Assembly: GCF_025791835.1 (NCBI RefSeq)
Contig: NZ_JAOXLP010000014.1
Span: 1 to 64,000, forward strand
Reading direction: 5' to 3'
DNA from: Roseomonas xinghualingensis
Lineage (GTDB): Bacteria; Pseudomonadota; Alphaproteobacteria; Acetobacterales; Acetobacteraceae
DNA: 64,000 nt
Within the stretch, counting starts at the first letter, position 1. Each line of letters opens with the position of its first letter. The notes beneath the pieces were generated by a model. It had not been told where the DNA came from. It worked only from the letters and a program-made list of their open reading frames with translations, and did no database searches. Positions 13,901 to 23,035 of the stretch are shown here, one piece after another. The position numbers were made by a program, and so were the translations under genes.

Positions 13901-14509
13901 TCAGGCGGTGTGGGTGGCGGGGCGGGGCGGCGCCTCCGCGGCGGGCGGCACGGCTGCAGGCGGAGCCGGCTCCGGGGCGGCCGCAGCCAGCGGGGTCTGC
14001 GCGGGTGCCGGCAACGGTGCGTCCGCCGTGGTTCCCGCAGGCGTGGTTTCCGAGGGTAGCGGCGCGGGCGGGGTCGCGTCCGGCGTGTCGGCGGCGGCCT
14101 TGGCCGCGATCACCTCGGGAGAAGGAGTGGTGGCATCCACGGGGGGCGCGCCCTCCGGCAACGTGGCCTCGGTGCCGGCGGCGGGCGCTATGTCAGAGGT
14201 CGGGGGCGGCGGGGCGCGGAAGGGATCGTCGCGGAAGGTGCGGGTGATGGAGCCGTCCTCATCCACCGCCTTCTCGATGGTGGATTTCAGGTCGAAGCTC
14301 CGGATGTCGCGGATCTGGTCGCGCACATCCTCCAGCTTCGCTTCGCGCACCACCTCATCCAGGTGGCCCTGGAACTCGCCGGCCATGCGGCGCAGCTTCT
14401 GGATGCCACGGGCGACGCCGCGCACGGCGTCCGGAAGGTCCTTCGGACCGATGATCACGACCGCAACGACGGCGATCAGCGCTATCTCGGACCAGGCAAG
14501 GTCGAACAT
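13901..14509 (-). CDS. tatB: Sec-independent translocase protein TatB
   Basis: Starts MFDLAWSEIALIAVVAVVII followed by GPKDLPDAVRGVAR: one N-terminal membrane helix, a Gly-Pro hinge and an amphipathic helix, the TatB pattern. 202 aa; the region after about 100 is a long Pro/Ala-rich, low-complexity tail. ATG 14509 follows the Shine-Dalgarno GGAGAG. There is no tatA between this gene and scpB, so the locus encodes TatBC only. A perfect 8-bp hairpin (14525-14544) lies in its leader. Confidence 0.93.
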   Translation of the reverse strand: MFDLAWSEIALIAVVAVVIIGPKDLPDAVRGVARGIQKLRRMAGEFQGHLDEVVREAKLEDVRDQIRDIRSFDLKSTIEKAVDEDGSITRTFRDDPFRAPPPPTSDIAPAAGTEATLPEGAPPVDATTPSPEVIAAKAAADTPDATPPAPLPSETTPAGTTADAPLPAPAQTPLAAAAPEPAPPAAVPPAAEAPPRPATHTA

Positions 14510-14524
14510 GTCTCTCCGATCACC

Positions 14525-14544
14525 CGTGCCGGGTGGCCGGCACG
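14525..14544. promoter_or_regulatory. Hairpin in the tatB leader
   Basis: CGTGCCGG-GTGG-CCGGCACG forms a perfect 8-bp stem 16 bp upstream of the tatB start. It lies in the 158-bp gap between scpB and tatB, which otherwise holds no gene. It may terminate the scp operon or modulate tatB. Confidence 0.4.
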
Positions 14545-14667
14545 CGGCCAGTCCCTTCGGGGGTCGTCTCCGTTAGCAGAACTCGCCCGCACAACAAATG
14601 GGGCTGGGCAGAAGATGGGCCCGGGCGCGTCACGATGGAAGCCGCGTTACCAACCTGTCGTGCGGCT

Positions 14668-15465
14668 TCACCCACCGGGGCGCGCCAGATCTGGCATCGG
14701 CAGGCCGGGCTCGGAAAGCAGCTCCTCCCGCTTCGGCAGGTCGCGCAGCGAGGTCAGGCCAAACTGCTCCAGGAATCGGGGCGTGGTCGCCCAGAGGGTC
14801 GGGCGGCCCGGCGCCTCCTTCTTCCCGCGCGGGGCGACAAGGCCGTTCTCGAGCAGGGTCTCCAGCGTGGTCTGGGACAGGGCGGTGCCGCGGATCTCCT
14901 CGATCTCGGCGCGTGTGACGGGCTGGTGCCAGGCGATGATGGCCAGGGCCTCCATGGCCACGCGCGGCAGGCGGCGCGGCACCTCCACCACGCGCGTCAA
15001 GGCGGGCGCGAGATCCTCGGCGGTGCGGAAGGCATAGCCGCCGGCCACGGAAACGAGGTTCACCCCCCTTCCCTCATAAACCGTTGCCAGGGCTTCCAGC
15101 GTGGATGCGGCACTCACCTCCGGCGGCAGCAGGGGCGCGAGGCGGGCGGCCGTCACCGGGGTGGCGGCGGCGAAGACCAGGGCCTCGGCGATGCGCAGCG
15201 CCTCGGGCGGAACCGGCAGGTCGGGGTGACCCGGAGGCGAATCCTCAGGATGAGCCACCTCGCCGGGCGGGGGCTCGGAGGGATCGGCCTGGCCCGGCAG
15301 ATCGTCGGGCAAACCGGGCGGGGCGTGGCCGTCCTTCGGCCCGGAGTCGGGATCTGGAACGGAATCGGGATCGTGTTCAACGAGTGGTGTGCCCGTCGGC
15401 GGGGCGCCCTCGGACTCCACCGGGACCGGCGGCTCCTTGTCGTCGGGATCAGGCGGCGTCGGCAT
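14668..15465 (-). CDS. scpB: Segregation and condensation protein B
   Basis: The winged-helix partner of ScpA in the SMC condensin complex. ATG 15465 (MPTPPDPDD) overlaps the end of scpA by 17 bp; the frame is open further upstream, inside scpA. About 78 N-terminal residues form an acidic, Pro-rich extension not found in short ScpBs. The two winged helices follow: EALRIAEALVFAAATPVTAA, then VAMEALAIIAWHQPVTRAEI and EIRGTALSQTTLETLLENGL. 265 aa in total. Confidence 0.93.
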   Translation of the reverse strand: MPTPPDPDDKEPPVPVESEGAPPTGTPLVEHDPDSVPDPDSGPKDGHAPPGLPDDLPGQADPSEPPPGEVAHPEDSPPGHPDLPVPPEALRIAEALVFAAATPVTAARLAPLLPPEVSAASTLEALATVYEGRGVNLVSVAGGYAFRTAEDLAPALTRVVEVPRRLPRVAMEALAIIAWHQPVTRAEIEEIRGTALSQTTLETLLENGLVAPRGKKEAPGRPTLWATTPRFLEQFGLTSLRDLPKREELLSEPGLPMPDLARPGG

Positions 15466-16213
15466 CGCGGGTCTCGGCAACAGGAGGGCGCAGGAGAATG
15501 GGGGCGAAGGGCGCATCCTGGCGCAGCTCGGCGGCTCCAGTCTTGGCCAGTTCCAGCCCCGCGACGAGGGTGCTGGCCAGGGCGGCCCGGCGCTCGGTCG
15601 GGTCCATCTCGGCCTCCGGGAGGAAGCGGGACAGCTCGGCCCAGCCCGGCGCATGGCCAACCAGGGTCTGAAGCCGCGACAGCGCGTCCTGCACCGTCCA
15701 GATCTTGCGCGGTTTGGGACGATAGGGGCGCCGGGCGGCGGCGCGGCGCAGCACGTCGGTATAGGCGCGGAGCAGGCCCGGCAGATCCGCCGCCAACCCC
15801 GAGCGGTCCTCCAGGACAAGGCTCTCCGGCGCGCCACGCGCCATGACATCATGGCCCAGCAAGGGCCGCTGGCCGAGCCAGGCGGCGGCCTCGCGCATCC
15901 GTTCCAACTCGCGCAGCCGATCGGCCAAGGCTCCGGCAAGGGCCTCCGCATCCTCTTCCGCCTCAGGGTCCTCGGGCAGGAGCAGACGGGACTTCAGCCA
16001 GGCAAGCCAGGCGGCCATCACCAGCCAGTCCGCGGCCAGTTCCAGCCGGACGCGGCGGGCGCCTTCGATGACAGCGAGATACTGGTCCACCAGGGAGAGG
16101 ATGGAGATCTTCGCGATATCCACCTTCTGCGCGCGGGCAAGGTCCAGCAGCAGGTCGAGCGGGCCCTCGAATCCATCGAGGGTGACCATCAGGGCGGGTT
16201 CGGCCGTGCTCAT
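15449..16213 (-). CDS. scpA: Segregation and condensation protein A
   Basis: A kleisin that bridges the SMC heads for chromosome condensation. 254 aa. The N-terminal signature LDGFEGPLDLLLDLARAQKV and DIAKISILSLVDQYL are diagnostic, followed by AADWLVMAAWLAWLKSRLLL. The C-terminal winged helix begins around DPTERRAALASTLVAGLELA. Its start overlaps the stop of the upstream M50 protease gene (ATGA) and its end overlaps scpB. Confidence 0.95.
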   Translation of the reverse strand: MSTAEPALMVTLDGFEGPLDLLLDLARAQKVDIAKISILSLVDQYLAVIEGARRVRLELAADWLVMAAWLAWLKSRLLLPEDPEAEEDAEALAGALADRLRELERMREAAAWLGQRPLLGHDVMARGAPESLVLEDRSGLAADLPGLLRAYTDVLRRAAARRPYRPKPRKIWTVQDALSRLQTLVGHAPGWAELSRFLPEAEMDPTERRAALASTLVAGLELAKTGAAELRQDAPFAPILLRPPVAETRDADAA

Positions 16214-16899
16214 GCACCATGGCCCGTGAGGGCGAGGATCACCTCGGCCGCGGGGAAGACCACCGCGCTCACCAGCCAGCGCAGCGGGTCTATCCCCGGC
16301 ACGGCCATGGGGAGGAGGAAGAGCAGCGCCAGCACGATGAACAGTCCAGCCCGCTCCAGCCGCAGGAATGGGATGCCAAGGGCGGGCGGCAGAAGCCCGC
16401 CGAGGATGCGGCCGCCATCCAGCGGCGGGATCGGCAGGAGGTTGAAGGCCGCCAGAACGAGGTTGCCGATCAGGGAAAGGAAGAGGAAGCCCTCGAACCA
16501 GTCCAGGACATTGTCACCGCCCACCCCCTGCAGCGGATGCAGGAGCAGCGCCGCGACGGTGGCGAGCAGCACGTTGACCGCCGGTCCGGCGGCGGCCACC
16601 AGCACCATGCCGAAGCGCGGGTTGCGCAGCGCCATGATGTTGACGGGCACCGGCTTCGCCCAGCCGAACATCACGCTCACCTGCCCCGCGGCCAGCAACT
16701 GCGTGAACAGCAGCAGCCCCGGCACGAGCAGCGTGCCGACCGGATCGATATGCCGCAACGGGTTCAGCGAGAGACGCCCGAGGCGCGCGGCGGTGTCGTC
16801 GCCCAGGGCGCGGGCGGCATAGCCATGCGCCGCCTCGTGCAGGGTGATCGCGAGAATCGCGGCCAGGACCGCGGCTGCGAAATCCGGAAGCCAGTCCAT
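16210..16899 (-). CDS. Site-2-protease-type M50 membrane peptidase
   Basis: A small intramembrane zinc metalloprotease homologue of the YwhC/FpvI-like group. Zinc ligands are visible: H21-E22-x-x-H25 in LHEAAHGY and D161 in NLLPIPPLDGGRIL, each within a hydrophobic segment; 229 aa with about five or six membrane helices. I chose ATG 16899 (MDWLPDF), 5 bp after the nagZ stop; the open frame upstream runs inside nagZ. Its substrate is unknown. It is commonly found between nagZ and scpA in alphaproteobacteria. Confidence 0.92.
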   Translation of the reverse strand: MDWLPDFAAAVLAAILAITLHEAAHGYAARALGDDTAARLGRLSLNPLRHIDPVGTLLVPGLLLFTQLLAAGQVSVMFGWAKPVPVNIMALRNPRFGMVLVAAAGPAVNVLLATVAALLLHPLQGVGGDNVLDWFEGFLFLSLIGNLVLAAFNLLPIPPLDGGRILGGLLPPALGIPFLRLERAGLFIVLALLFLLPMAVPGIDPLRWLVSAVVFPAAEVILALTGHGA

Positions 16900-16904
16900 G
16901 ATGC

Positions 16905-17921
16905 TCAGGCGTCCGTCAGCACATGCGGCGTGAGGGCCGCCGGGTGCCTGGCGAGAGCCGCAAGGGCGGTTGGGCGGGCCGCCAGCATGGCGGAGCGGGC
17001 GGTGGCCAGACGTTCCGCCGTACGATCGGTCAGCAGCGGGCAGTCGCGCAGCAAAGCGGCCGTATCGGCCGCCACGCCGTTGCAATGCAGGACGAGATCG
17101 CAGCCTGCGGCCAGGGAGGCTTCCGCCAGATTGTTGCTGGGGAAGGCCGCGAGGGCGCCCATGGTCAGGTCATCCGAGACAAGCACACCGTCGAAGCCGA
17201 TCTCGCCGCGGATGGTGTGCCCGATCAGGCGTGGGGAGAGGGTGGCGGGAAGCTCCGGGTCCAGCGCGGCATAGGTGATGTGCGCGGTCATGGCCCAGAG
17301 ATGCCGGCCCGAATCCCGGGCGCAGACGGCGCGGAAGGGCGCGATGTCCGCGGCGAGCGTCGCGGCATCGGCATCCACCCGGGGAAGAGATTCATGGCTA
17401 TCGGCCGTCGCGCGGCCGTGGCCGGGGATGTGCTTGATCACCGGGATGCAGCCAGCGGCCATCAGCCCCTCGATCCAGGCCTGGCCCAGCTTGGCGATCT
17501 CGGCGGGATCGGCGGAGAAGGCGCGGTCGCCGATCACGTCATGCGCGCCGGGTAGGCGCAGGTCCAGCACCGGGGCGCAGACCACATCCAGCCCCATGGC
17601 GGCGCATTCCGCGCCCAGCAGGGCGGCATTGGCAGCGGCACGGGCATCGGGGGCGCCCTCGAAGACGCTGGCGGGCGGGAAGGCCGGCCAATGCGGCGGG
17701 CGCAGCCGGGCGACGCGGCCGCCCTCCTGGTCCACCAGGATCGGCGCTTCCTCCCCCAGCGCTTCGCGGATGGCAGCGGTCAAGGCGCGGAGCTGGGACG
17801 GGCTTTCCACATTGCGGCGGAACAGGATCACGCCCGCGGGCGGGGTGGCGCGCAGAATTGCCGCCTCCTCCAGCGTGATGGACAGACCCGAAAGGCCAGT
17901 GACGGCGGCGCGAATGCTCAT
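16905..17921 (-). CDS. nagZ: Beta-N-acetylhexosaminidase NagZ
   Basis: A GH3 enzyme that removes N-acetylglucosamine from muropeptides during cell-wall recycling. 338 aa from ATG 17921, which overlaps the SPOR stop (ATGA); the open frame upstream is spurious. The GH3 signature KHIPGHGRATADSHESLP (about 160-177) supplies the catalytic His/Asp dyad, and the nucleophile Asp is in VSDDLTMGAL (about 245-254). No signal peptide, so cytoplasmic. Confidence 0.95.
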   Translation of the reverse strand: MSIRAAVTGLSGLSITLEEAAILRATPPAGVILFRRNVESPSQLRALTAAIREALGEEAPILVDQEGGRVARLRPPHWPAFPPASVFEGAPDARAAANAALLGAECAAMGLDVVCAPVLDLRLPGAHDVIGDRAFSADPAEIAKLGQAWIEGLMAAGCIPVIKHIPGHGRATADSHESLPRVDADAATLAADIAPFRAVCARDSGRHLWAMTAHITYAALDPELPATLSPRLIGHTIRGEIGFDGVLVSDDLTMGALAAFPSNNLAEASLAAGCDLVLHCNGVAADTAALLRDCPLLTDRTAERLATARSAMLAARPTALAALARHPAALTPHVLTDA

Positions 17922-18775
17922 CCGCCGATTACTGCACAGGGCGCGCTCTTGGTCTTCGCGGAATCGCACAGGCTCTTGGCCGCGGCGGCATCGGGCAGTC
18001 CTGTGGCGCGGATGCGCCAGAGCGGCGGCAGGTCGCCACGGTCCACGCGGGTGATCTGCGGCTGGTAGCCGGCGAGTTCCGGAATGCGGCCCTGTAGGCG
18101 AACCCATTCGCCACGAGCGGCCTCCTCGGAGGAGACGGCGCCGAGCTGCACCACGAAACGGCCAGTGCGGGCGGGCGCGCGGGCAGGCGCGCCGGCGGGC
18201 ATGGGCGGCGGGGAGATGGCCTGGACCGGCGCCTGTTGCTGAGCCTGCTGCTGCACAGGTTGCTCGGGCTGCTCAGCCGGCGCAGGTGTGGCGGCCGGTG
18301 CTGCCTGCTGGCCGAGACTTGGATTGAGCATCGGCGGCCGGATCGGCGCCGCATCAGGCAGAACGGGTGGTGGAAGGGCGGGTTGTGCCGGTGCCTGCGC
18401 GGTGGCCGCCTGCTGCGCGCGGGCAGCGGCCTGGCGCAGGGCCTCGACATCGGGGCGCTCCGGCTCCGGCGTCAGCCGCACCTGCGGCGATGCGCCGCCT
18501 TGGCTCGGCCCCTGGCGCTGGCTCTCGAAAATCCGCTCTTCCTGGTTGGCCACGCGCAATCCCCCCGGATCCTCGGGCTTCACGCGGAACGGGCGGGTGT
18601 CGGCCTCGATCGTCGGCACCTCCTGCTTCATGGCGCGCGTGACGCCCCAGACCAGGCCGCCGCCGATCGCAGCCGCGCCGGCTACCACGCCGAAGACAGC
18701 CAGCATGCGCCAGGGCAACTGAAAGCCCGCCCGTTCCGGGCGGACTCGATAGCTCGGAACCGAAAATTCGCTCAC
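17918..18775 (-). CDS. SPOR-domain membrane protein
   Basis: 285 aa. A cytoplasmic N-terminus is followed by one membrane helix (about 24-46, MLAVFGVVAGAAAIGGGLVW). Then comes a long Pro/Gln/Ala-rich periplasmic linker, and a C-terminal SPOR domain (about 207-285) that starts GRFVVQLGAVSSEEAARGEW. SPOR domains bind denuded septal peptidoglycan, so a role at the division site is likely. ATGA overlaps with argS upstream and nagZ downstream suggest coordinated expression. Confidence 0.9.
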   Translation of the reverse strand: MSEFSVPSYRVRPERAGFQLPWRMLAVFGVVAGAAAIGGGLVWGVTRAMKQEVPTIEADTRPFRVKPEDPGGLRVANQEERIFESQRQGPSQGGASPQVRLTPEPERPDVEALRQAAARAQQAATAQAPAQPALPPPVLPDAAPIRPPMLNPSLGQQAAPAATPAPAEQPEQPVQQQAQQQAPVQAISPPPMPAGAPARAPARTGRFVVQLGAVSSEEAARGEWVRLQGRIPELAGYQPQITRVDRGDLPPLWRIRATGLPDAAAAKSLCDSAKTKSAPCAVIGG

Positions 18776-20592
18776 CGCATCTCCTCGACGGGCGTCACCC
18801 CCATGACCGCGAGACCGGAACGGATAACCGCTGCCGTGGCCGCGACGAGGGCAAGCCTCGCCCGCGTGGCCTCCGGTTCCCCCTCCCGGATGAAACGCAA
18901 GGTGGCATCATCGCGCCCCCGGTTCCACAGTAGATGAAAGTCGGCGGCCAAGTCATGGAGAAAGAACGCGATCCGGTGCGGCTCACGCGCCAGGGCCGCG
19001 CCTTCCACCGTGCGGGGCCAGGCGGTGAGGCGGCGGATCAGCGCCATCTCAGCCGGATCGGCCAGCGCATCGAGAGGCGCCTCCGCCAGATCAGCCAGCA
19101 ATGGGTCATTCACCTGCCGCAGCACGCTACGGCAGCGCGCATGGGCGTACTGCACATAGAAGACCGGATTGTCGCGCGACTGCTGCACGACGGCGTCCAG
19201 ATCGAACTCCATCTGCGCATCGGCCTTGCGCGTCAGCATGGTGAAGCGCACCGCGTCACGCCCCACCTCATCGATCAGGTCGCGCAGGGTGACATAGGTG
19301 CCGGCGCGCTTGGACATGCGCACGGGCTGGCCGCCCTTCACCACCTTAACAATCTGCGTCAGCACCACGTCGAGCGACACGGGGTGCTCAGTGGAGAGTG
19401 CCGCGACGGCGGCCTTCATGCGGGGCACATAGCCGCCATGGTCGGCACCCCAGACATGCACCAGCTCATCGAAGCCGCGTGCGATCTTGTCGGCATGGTT
19501 GCCAATGTCGTTGGCGAAATAGGTGTTGCTGCCGTCACTCTTGCGCAGCGGCCGGTCCACGTCGTCACCGAACTCGGTCGAGCGGAACAGCGTCTGCTCG
19601 CGCGGCTCCCAATCATCCGGCAGCTTGCCCTTCGGCGGCTCCAGCACGCCTTCATAAACGAGGCCGCGCGCCGCGAGATCGGCTATGGCGCGATCCGCCG
19701 CGCCACTCTTCACCAGAGCGGCCTCGCTAATGAAGACATCATGGCGAACACCCAGCGCCGCGAGGTCGTCGCGGATCTCGGCCATCATCATTTCGACCGC
19801 ACAATCGCGCACGATCCGAAGCGTCTCTTCAGAAGGCGGCTCACCTTCCTGCGACAAGAGCTTATCGCCATACTCACGCAGCAGAGCCTTGCCTACGGGC
19901 ACAAGGTAGTCGCCCCCATATTGGAGGGTGATGCCGAACTCGCTTTCAACGATCTCACGCGCCTGCTCTGGCGGCTCGGTCGCGAGCCGGGTCAGCACCG
20001 CACGGCTAGCATAGCCAGCCTGAGCTGCCTCATAGAGATAGCGCCAATAGGCGGCCCAGCCGAGCGCCTGCACCTGCGCGCCGGCATCGTTGATGTAGTA
20101 CTCCTTCGTCACCGCCCAGCCGGCCTTGGTAAGAAGGTTAGCCAGCGCATCGCCGACCACCGCGCCGCGGCAATGGCCGACATGCATGGGGCCGGTCGGG
20201 TTGGCGGAGACATACTCCACATCGACCTTGCGGCCGCCGCCCGTGCTGCCGTCACCGAAGGCTTCGCCCGCGCGCAGGATGACCGAGAGCTGCTCGCGCA
20301 GCAGCGACTCATCCAGGCGCAGATTCACGAAGCCAGGGCCGGCTGGTGCCGCGCTGGCGATGCCGTCGCGTGCCGCCAGCCGTTCGGCCAGGGCCTGAGC
20401 CACCTTCTGCGGCGCCTGACGGGCAGGCTTGGCAACGACAAGCGCCGCATTCGTCGCCATGTCGCCGTGCGAGGGATCGCGCGGGGGTTCCACCAGCACG
20501 CGGGCCAGCAGCTCCTCGGGCAGATCCGGGAGAAGCGCGCGGAGTTCGGCCACGACCGCGTCGCGGATCGTGCGGAAGATGTCGTCGGTCAT
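18772..20592 (-). CDS. argS: Arginyl-tRNA synthetase
   Basis: A class I synthetase that charges tRNA-Arg. 606 aa, normal. The N-terminal Add1 domain (1-110), the HIGH-like motif in PTGPMHVGHCRGAVVGD (about 131-147), a degenerate KMSKS loop (VRMSKRAGTYVTLRDL) as is usual for ArgS, and the C-terminal DALR anticodon-binding domain (YVQYAHARCRSVLRQV onward) are all present. It lies 7 bp downstream of dgt and overlaps the SPOR gene. Confidence 0.97.
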   Translation of the reverse strand: MTDDIFRTIRDAVVAELRALLPDLPEELLARVLVEPPRDPSHGDMATNAALVVAKPARQAPQKVAQALAERLAARDGIASAAPAGPGFVNLRLDESLLREQLSVILRAGEAFGDGSTGGGRKVDVEYVSANPTGPMHVGHCRGAVVGDALANLLTKAGWAVTKEYYINDAGAQVQALGWAAYWRYLYEAAQAGYASRAVLTRLATEPPEQAREIVESEFGITLQYGGDYLVPVGKALLREYGDKLLSQEGEPPSEETLRIVRDCAVEMMMAEIRDDLAALGVRHDVFISEAALVKSGAADRAIADLAARGLVYEGVLEPPKGKLPDDWEPREQTLFRSTEFGDDVDRPLRKSDGSNTYFANDIGNHADKIARGFDELVHVWGADHGGYVPRMKAAVAALSTEHPVSLDVVLTQIVKVVKGGQPVRMSKRAGTYVTLRDLIDEVGRDAVRFTMLTRKADAQMEFDLDAVVQQSRDNPVFYVQYAHARCRSVLRQVNDPLLADLAEAPLDALADPAEMALIRRLTAWPRTVEGAALAREPHRIAFFLHDLAADFHLLWNRGRDDATLRFIREGEPEATRARLALVAATAAVIRSGLAVMGVTPVEEMR

Positions 20593-20599
20593 ATCGTGT

Positions 20600-21793
20600 T
20601 CAGCCGGGAATGTTGGGGTCCGTCAGGCGACGGTGCTCTTCGAGCGCGAACTTGTCGGTCATGCCCGCCAGCCAGTCGCAGACGGCGCGGGCGGCCGCGG
20701 GCGAGCCGGCCTCCCCTGCGCGTGCGGCCCAGGCGGGTGGGAGCATATCGGGCTGGCCATGCAGCAGGGAGAACATCACCTGCAGCACGCGCTTGCATTT
20801 CAGCGTGGTGCGGTTGACGCGCCAGTGCCGGTACATCCGGTCAAAGAGGAAATGGCGCGTCTCCTGGTTCAGCGCGCGCATGCGGTCCGAGAAGAAAACG
20901 ACGGGCTGCTTGGCGTTTCGGATATCCGTCACGCTCTTCGGCTTCAGCAGCGTGATACGGCGCCGCGCCTCTTCCACCACGTCGGTGATCATCAGGTTGA
21001 TGACCCGGCGGATGATCTCGCTCGCGACCCGCTCGGGCGGCGCATCCGCCGGGATCGCCTCCATGGCCTGGTCGCGTGCCATGGCGATCAGCGGCAGGCG
21101 GCAGACCTCCTCCAGGGTGAAGAGGCCGGCGCGGAGGCCATCGTCCAGGTCATGGTTGTTATAGGCGATGTCGTCGGCGATCGCCGCGGCCTGCGCCTCG
21201 GCGCTGGCATGGCAATACAGTTCGAGATCGTGCTTCGCGGAATACTCGGCGATGTAGGGTGGCGGGCGGCGGAGCGGCCCGTTGTGCTTGGCCAGGCCTT
21301 CGAGCGTCTCCCAGGTCAGGTTCAACCCGTCGAAGCCGGCATAGCGATGCTCCAGCAGCGTCACCGCCTTCAGCGACTGGGCATTGTGGTCATAGCCGCC
21401 CCAGGCGCGCATCACGCCGTTCAGCGCCTCCTCCCCGGCATGGCCGAAGGGCGGGTGGCCAAGGTCATGGGCCAGGGCCAGGGCTTCGGCCAGATCCTCA
21501 TCCAGATGCAGCTGCCGCGCGATGGAACGAGCGATCTGCGCCACCTCGATGGAATGCGTCAGCCGTGTCCGGAAGGCATCGCCCTCATGGTAGACAAAGA
21601 CCTGGGTCTTGTACTGGAGCCGCCGGAAGGCGGTGCAGTGGATGATCCGGTCCCGGTCCCTCTGATAGGGCGAGCGGCCGCCACCCGAATCCTCGGGGTA
21701 GAGGCGGCCTCGCGAGGCGCCGGGCTGGACTGCCCAGGGGGCCAGCTCATGCGGGCCGCGCGTGGGCGTGGCTGGGGTGGGGGCGTCATCCAT
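20600..21793 (-). CDS. dgt: dNTP triphosphohydrolase, Dgt type
   Basis: An HD-domain enzyme that hydrolyses dNTPs to nucleosides and triphosphate. 397 aa from ATG 21793 (MDDAPTP). The metal-binding signature is clear: RLTHSIEVAQIARSIARQL (His), then ALAHDLGHPPFGHAGEEAL with the HD pair, and YNNHDLDDGLRAG. It is first in the dgt-argS-SPOR-nagZ run and divergent from erpA; the 116-bp gap should carry both promoters. Confidence 0.94.
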   Translation of the reverse strand: MDDAPTPATPTRGPHELAPWAVQPGASRGRLYPEDSGGGRSPYQRDRDRIIHCTAFRRLQYKTQVFVYHEGDAFRTRLTHSIEVAQIARSIARQLHLDEDLAEALALAHDLGHPPFGHAGEEALNGVMRAWGGYDHNAQSLKAVTLLEHRYAGFDGLNLTWETLEGLAKHNGPLRRPPPYIAEYSAKHDLELYCHASAEAQAAAIADDIAYNNHDLDDGLRAGLFTLEEVCRLPLIAMARDQAMEAIPADAPPERVASEIIRRVINLMITDVVEEARRRITLLKPKSVTDIRNAKQPVVFFSDRMRALNQETRHFLFDRMYRHWRVNRTTLKCKRVLQVMFSLLHGQPDMLPPAWAARAGEAGSPAAARAVCDWLAGMTDKFALEEHRRLTDPNIPG

Positions 21794-21909
21794 GGCGTGG
21801 CCGGGCCGTAGCACCCGGCCCGCGCCAGCGGCAAGGCTGGCGCGCGTTGGAGAAGCCGGGGGGAGGCCCTATCTTCATCAGAGATTCGCCGATTGCCCGA
21901 GGTTTACCC

Positions 21910-22254
21910 ATGCCGGATGGCACTCTCCCACTCGCCCCCTTCTCCGTCACCCCGGCCGCCCTGGCCCAGGTCGCCGAGATCACGGCCGCGCAGGGCCGCC
22001 CCCAGGCTGGCCTGCGCCTGGCGGTGGAGGCCGGCGGTTGCTCCGGCTTCCAGTACAAGTTTGACCTGGCTGATGCTCCCGAGCCCGATGACCTGGTGGT
22101 GGAAGGGCGCGTCTTCATCGATCCTGTGTCCCTGGACCTGTTACGGGGGGCAGAGCTGCATTGGGCGGATGAACTGATCGGCGCCCATTTCACTGTGCGG
22201 AATCCCATGGCGGCCTCTGGCTGCGGCTGCGGCACCTCCTTCTCGGTCGGCTGA
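21910..22254 (+). CDS. erpA: Iron-sulfur cluster insertion protein, ErpA/IscA type
   Basis: An A-type carrier that delivers [Fe-S] clusters to apo-proteins. 114 aa from ATG 21910 (MPDGTLPLAPF); upstream extension is unsupported. The three ligand cysteines are in EAGGCSGFQYKF and the C-terminal SGCGCGTSF. It is divergent from dgt, as is common in alphaproteobacteria, and 7 bp before xth. ErpA versus IscA cannot be separated firmly by eye. Confidence 0.9.
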   Translation: MPDGTLPLAPFSVTPAALAQVAEITAAQGRPQAGLRLAVEAGGCSGFQYKFDLADAPEPDDLVVEGRVFIDPVSLDLLRGAELHWADELIGAHFTVRNPMAASGCGCGTSFSVG

Positions 22255-22261
22255 TCCTCCC

Positions 22262-23032
22262 TTGCGCCTTTGCACCTTCAACGTGAATTCGGGCCGCAAG
22301 CGGATGCCGCATCTGCGGCGCCTGCTTGAACGGCATTCCCCCGACCTCGTCTTCCTCCAGGAACTGAAGTGCAAAACGGAGGAGTTCCCGGGCATGGAAC
22401 TGGCCGATCTGGGCTATCGCAGCCATGCCGTGGGCCAGCCTGGCGGGCGGAACGGCGTGGCCGTGATCTCCCGTATCCCCTTCGAAGTGGTGGACGAAGC
22501 CCTGCCCGGCGGGGATGAGGACACTCATGCCCGTTTTGTCGAGGTGAAGGCGGCTGGCATGCATGTCGCCGGTATCTACCTGCCTAACGGCAATTCTGGT
22601 GGCGCCGAAGGCTATGCCTACAAGCTGGCCTGGATGGAGCGGTTGCGGGCCCGGGTGGCCGAAAGGCTCGATTCCTTCACACCCTATGCCGTGCTGGGCG
22701 ACTTCAATGTCTGCCCGACGGATGACGACCTCTCGCCGGGCGCCCTGCCCCCGACCGATGCGCTGGTGCGGCCGGAGAGCCGGGCGGCCTTCCGTGCCAT
22801 CACCCATCTCGGCATGACGGACGCGCTGCGTGCCCTGCACCCGAAGGACGCGCCCTGGACCTATTGGGATTACGGCCCGTCCTTCGACTCCAATCGTGGC
22901 CTGCGGATCGACCACGCGCTGCTGAGCGCGGAACTGGCCGAGCGGCTCACCGCCGCTTCGGTGGATCTGGTAGCGCGATCCGAGGAAAGCCCCTCGGACC
23001 ACGCACCGGTCCTGTTCGACCTCGCCGCCTGA
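22262..23032 (+). CDS. xth: Exodeoxyribonuclease III
   Basis: An AP endonuclease/3'-5' exonuclease of the EEP fold for base-excision repair. 256 aa. Key residues: N7 (CTFNVNS), the catalytic Glu in VFLQELKC, YLPNGN, the metal-site pair in LGDFNVCPTDDDL, and the terminal SDHAPVLFDL. The start is a TTG at 22262, 7 bp after erpA; the sequence from there aligns with normal family N-termini, so TTG is preferred to any internal ATG. Confidence 0.95.
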   Translation: MRLCTFNVNSGRKRMPHLRRLLERHSPDLVFLQELKCKTEEFPGMELADLGYRSHAVGQPGGRNGVAVISRIPFEVVDEALPGGDEDTHARFVEVKAAGMHVAGIYLPNGNSGGAEGYAYKLAWMERLRARVAERLDSFTPYAVLGDFNVCPTDDDLSPGALPPTDALVRPESRAAFRAITHLGMTDALRALHPKDAPWTYWDYGPSFDSNRGLRIDHALLSAELAERLTAASVDLVARSEESPSDHAPVLFDLAA

Positions 23033-23035
23033 ACC

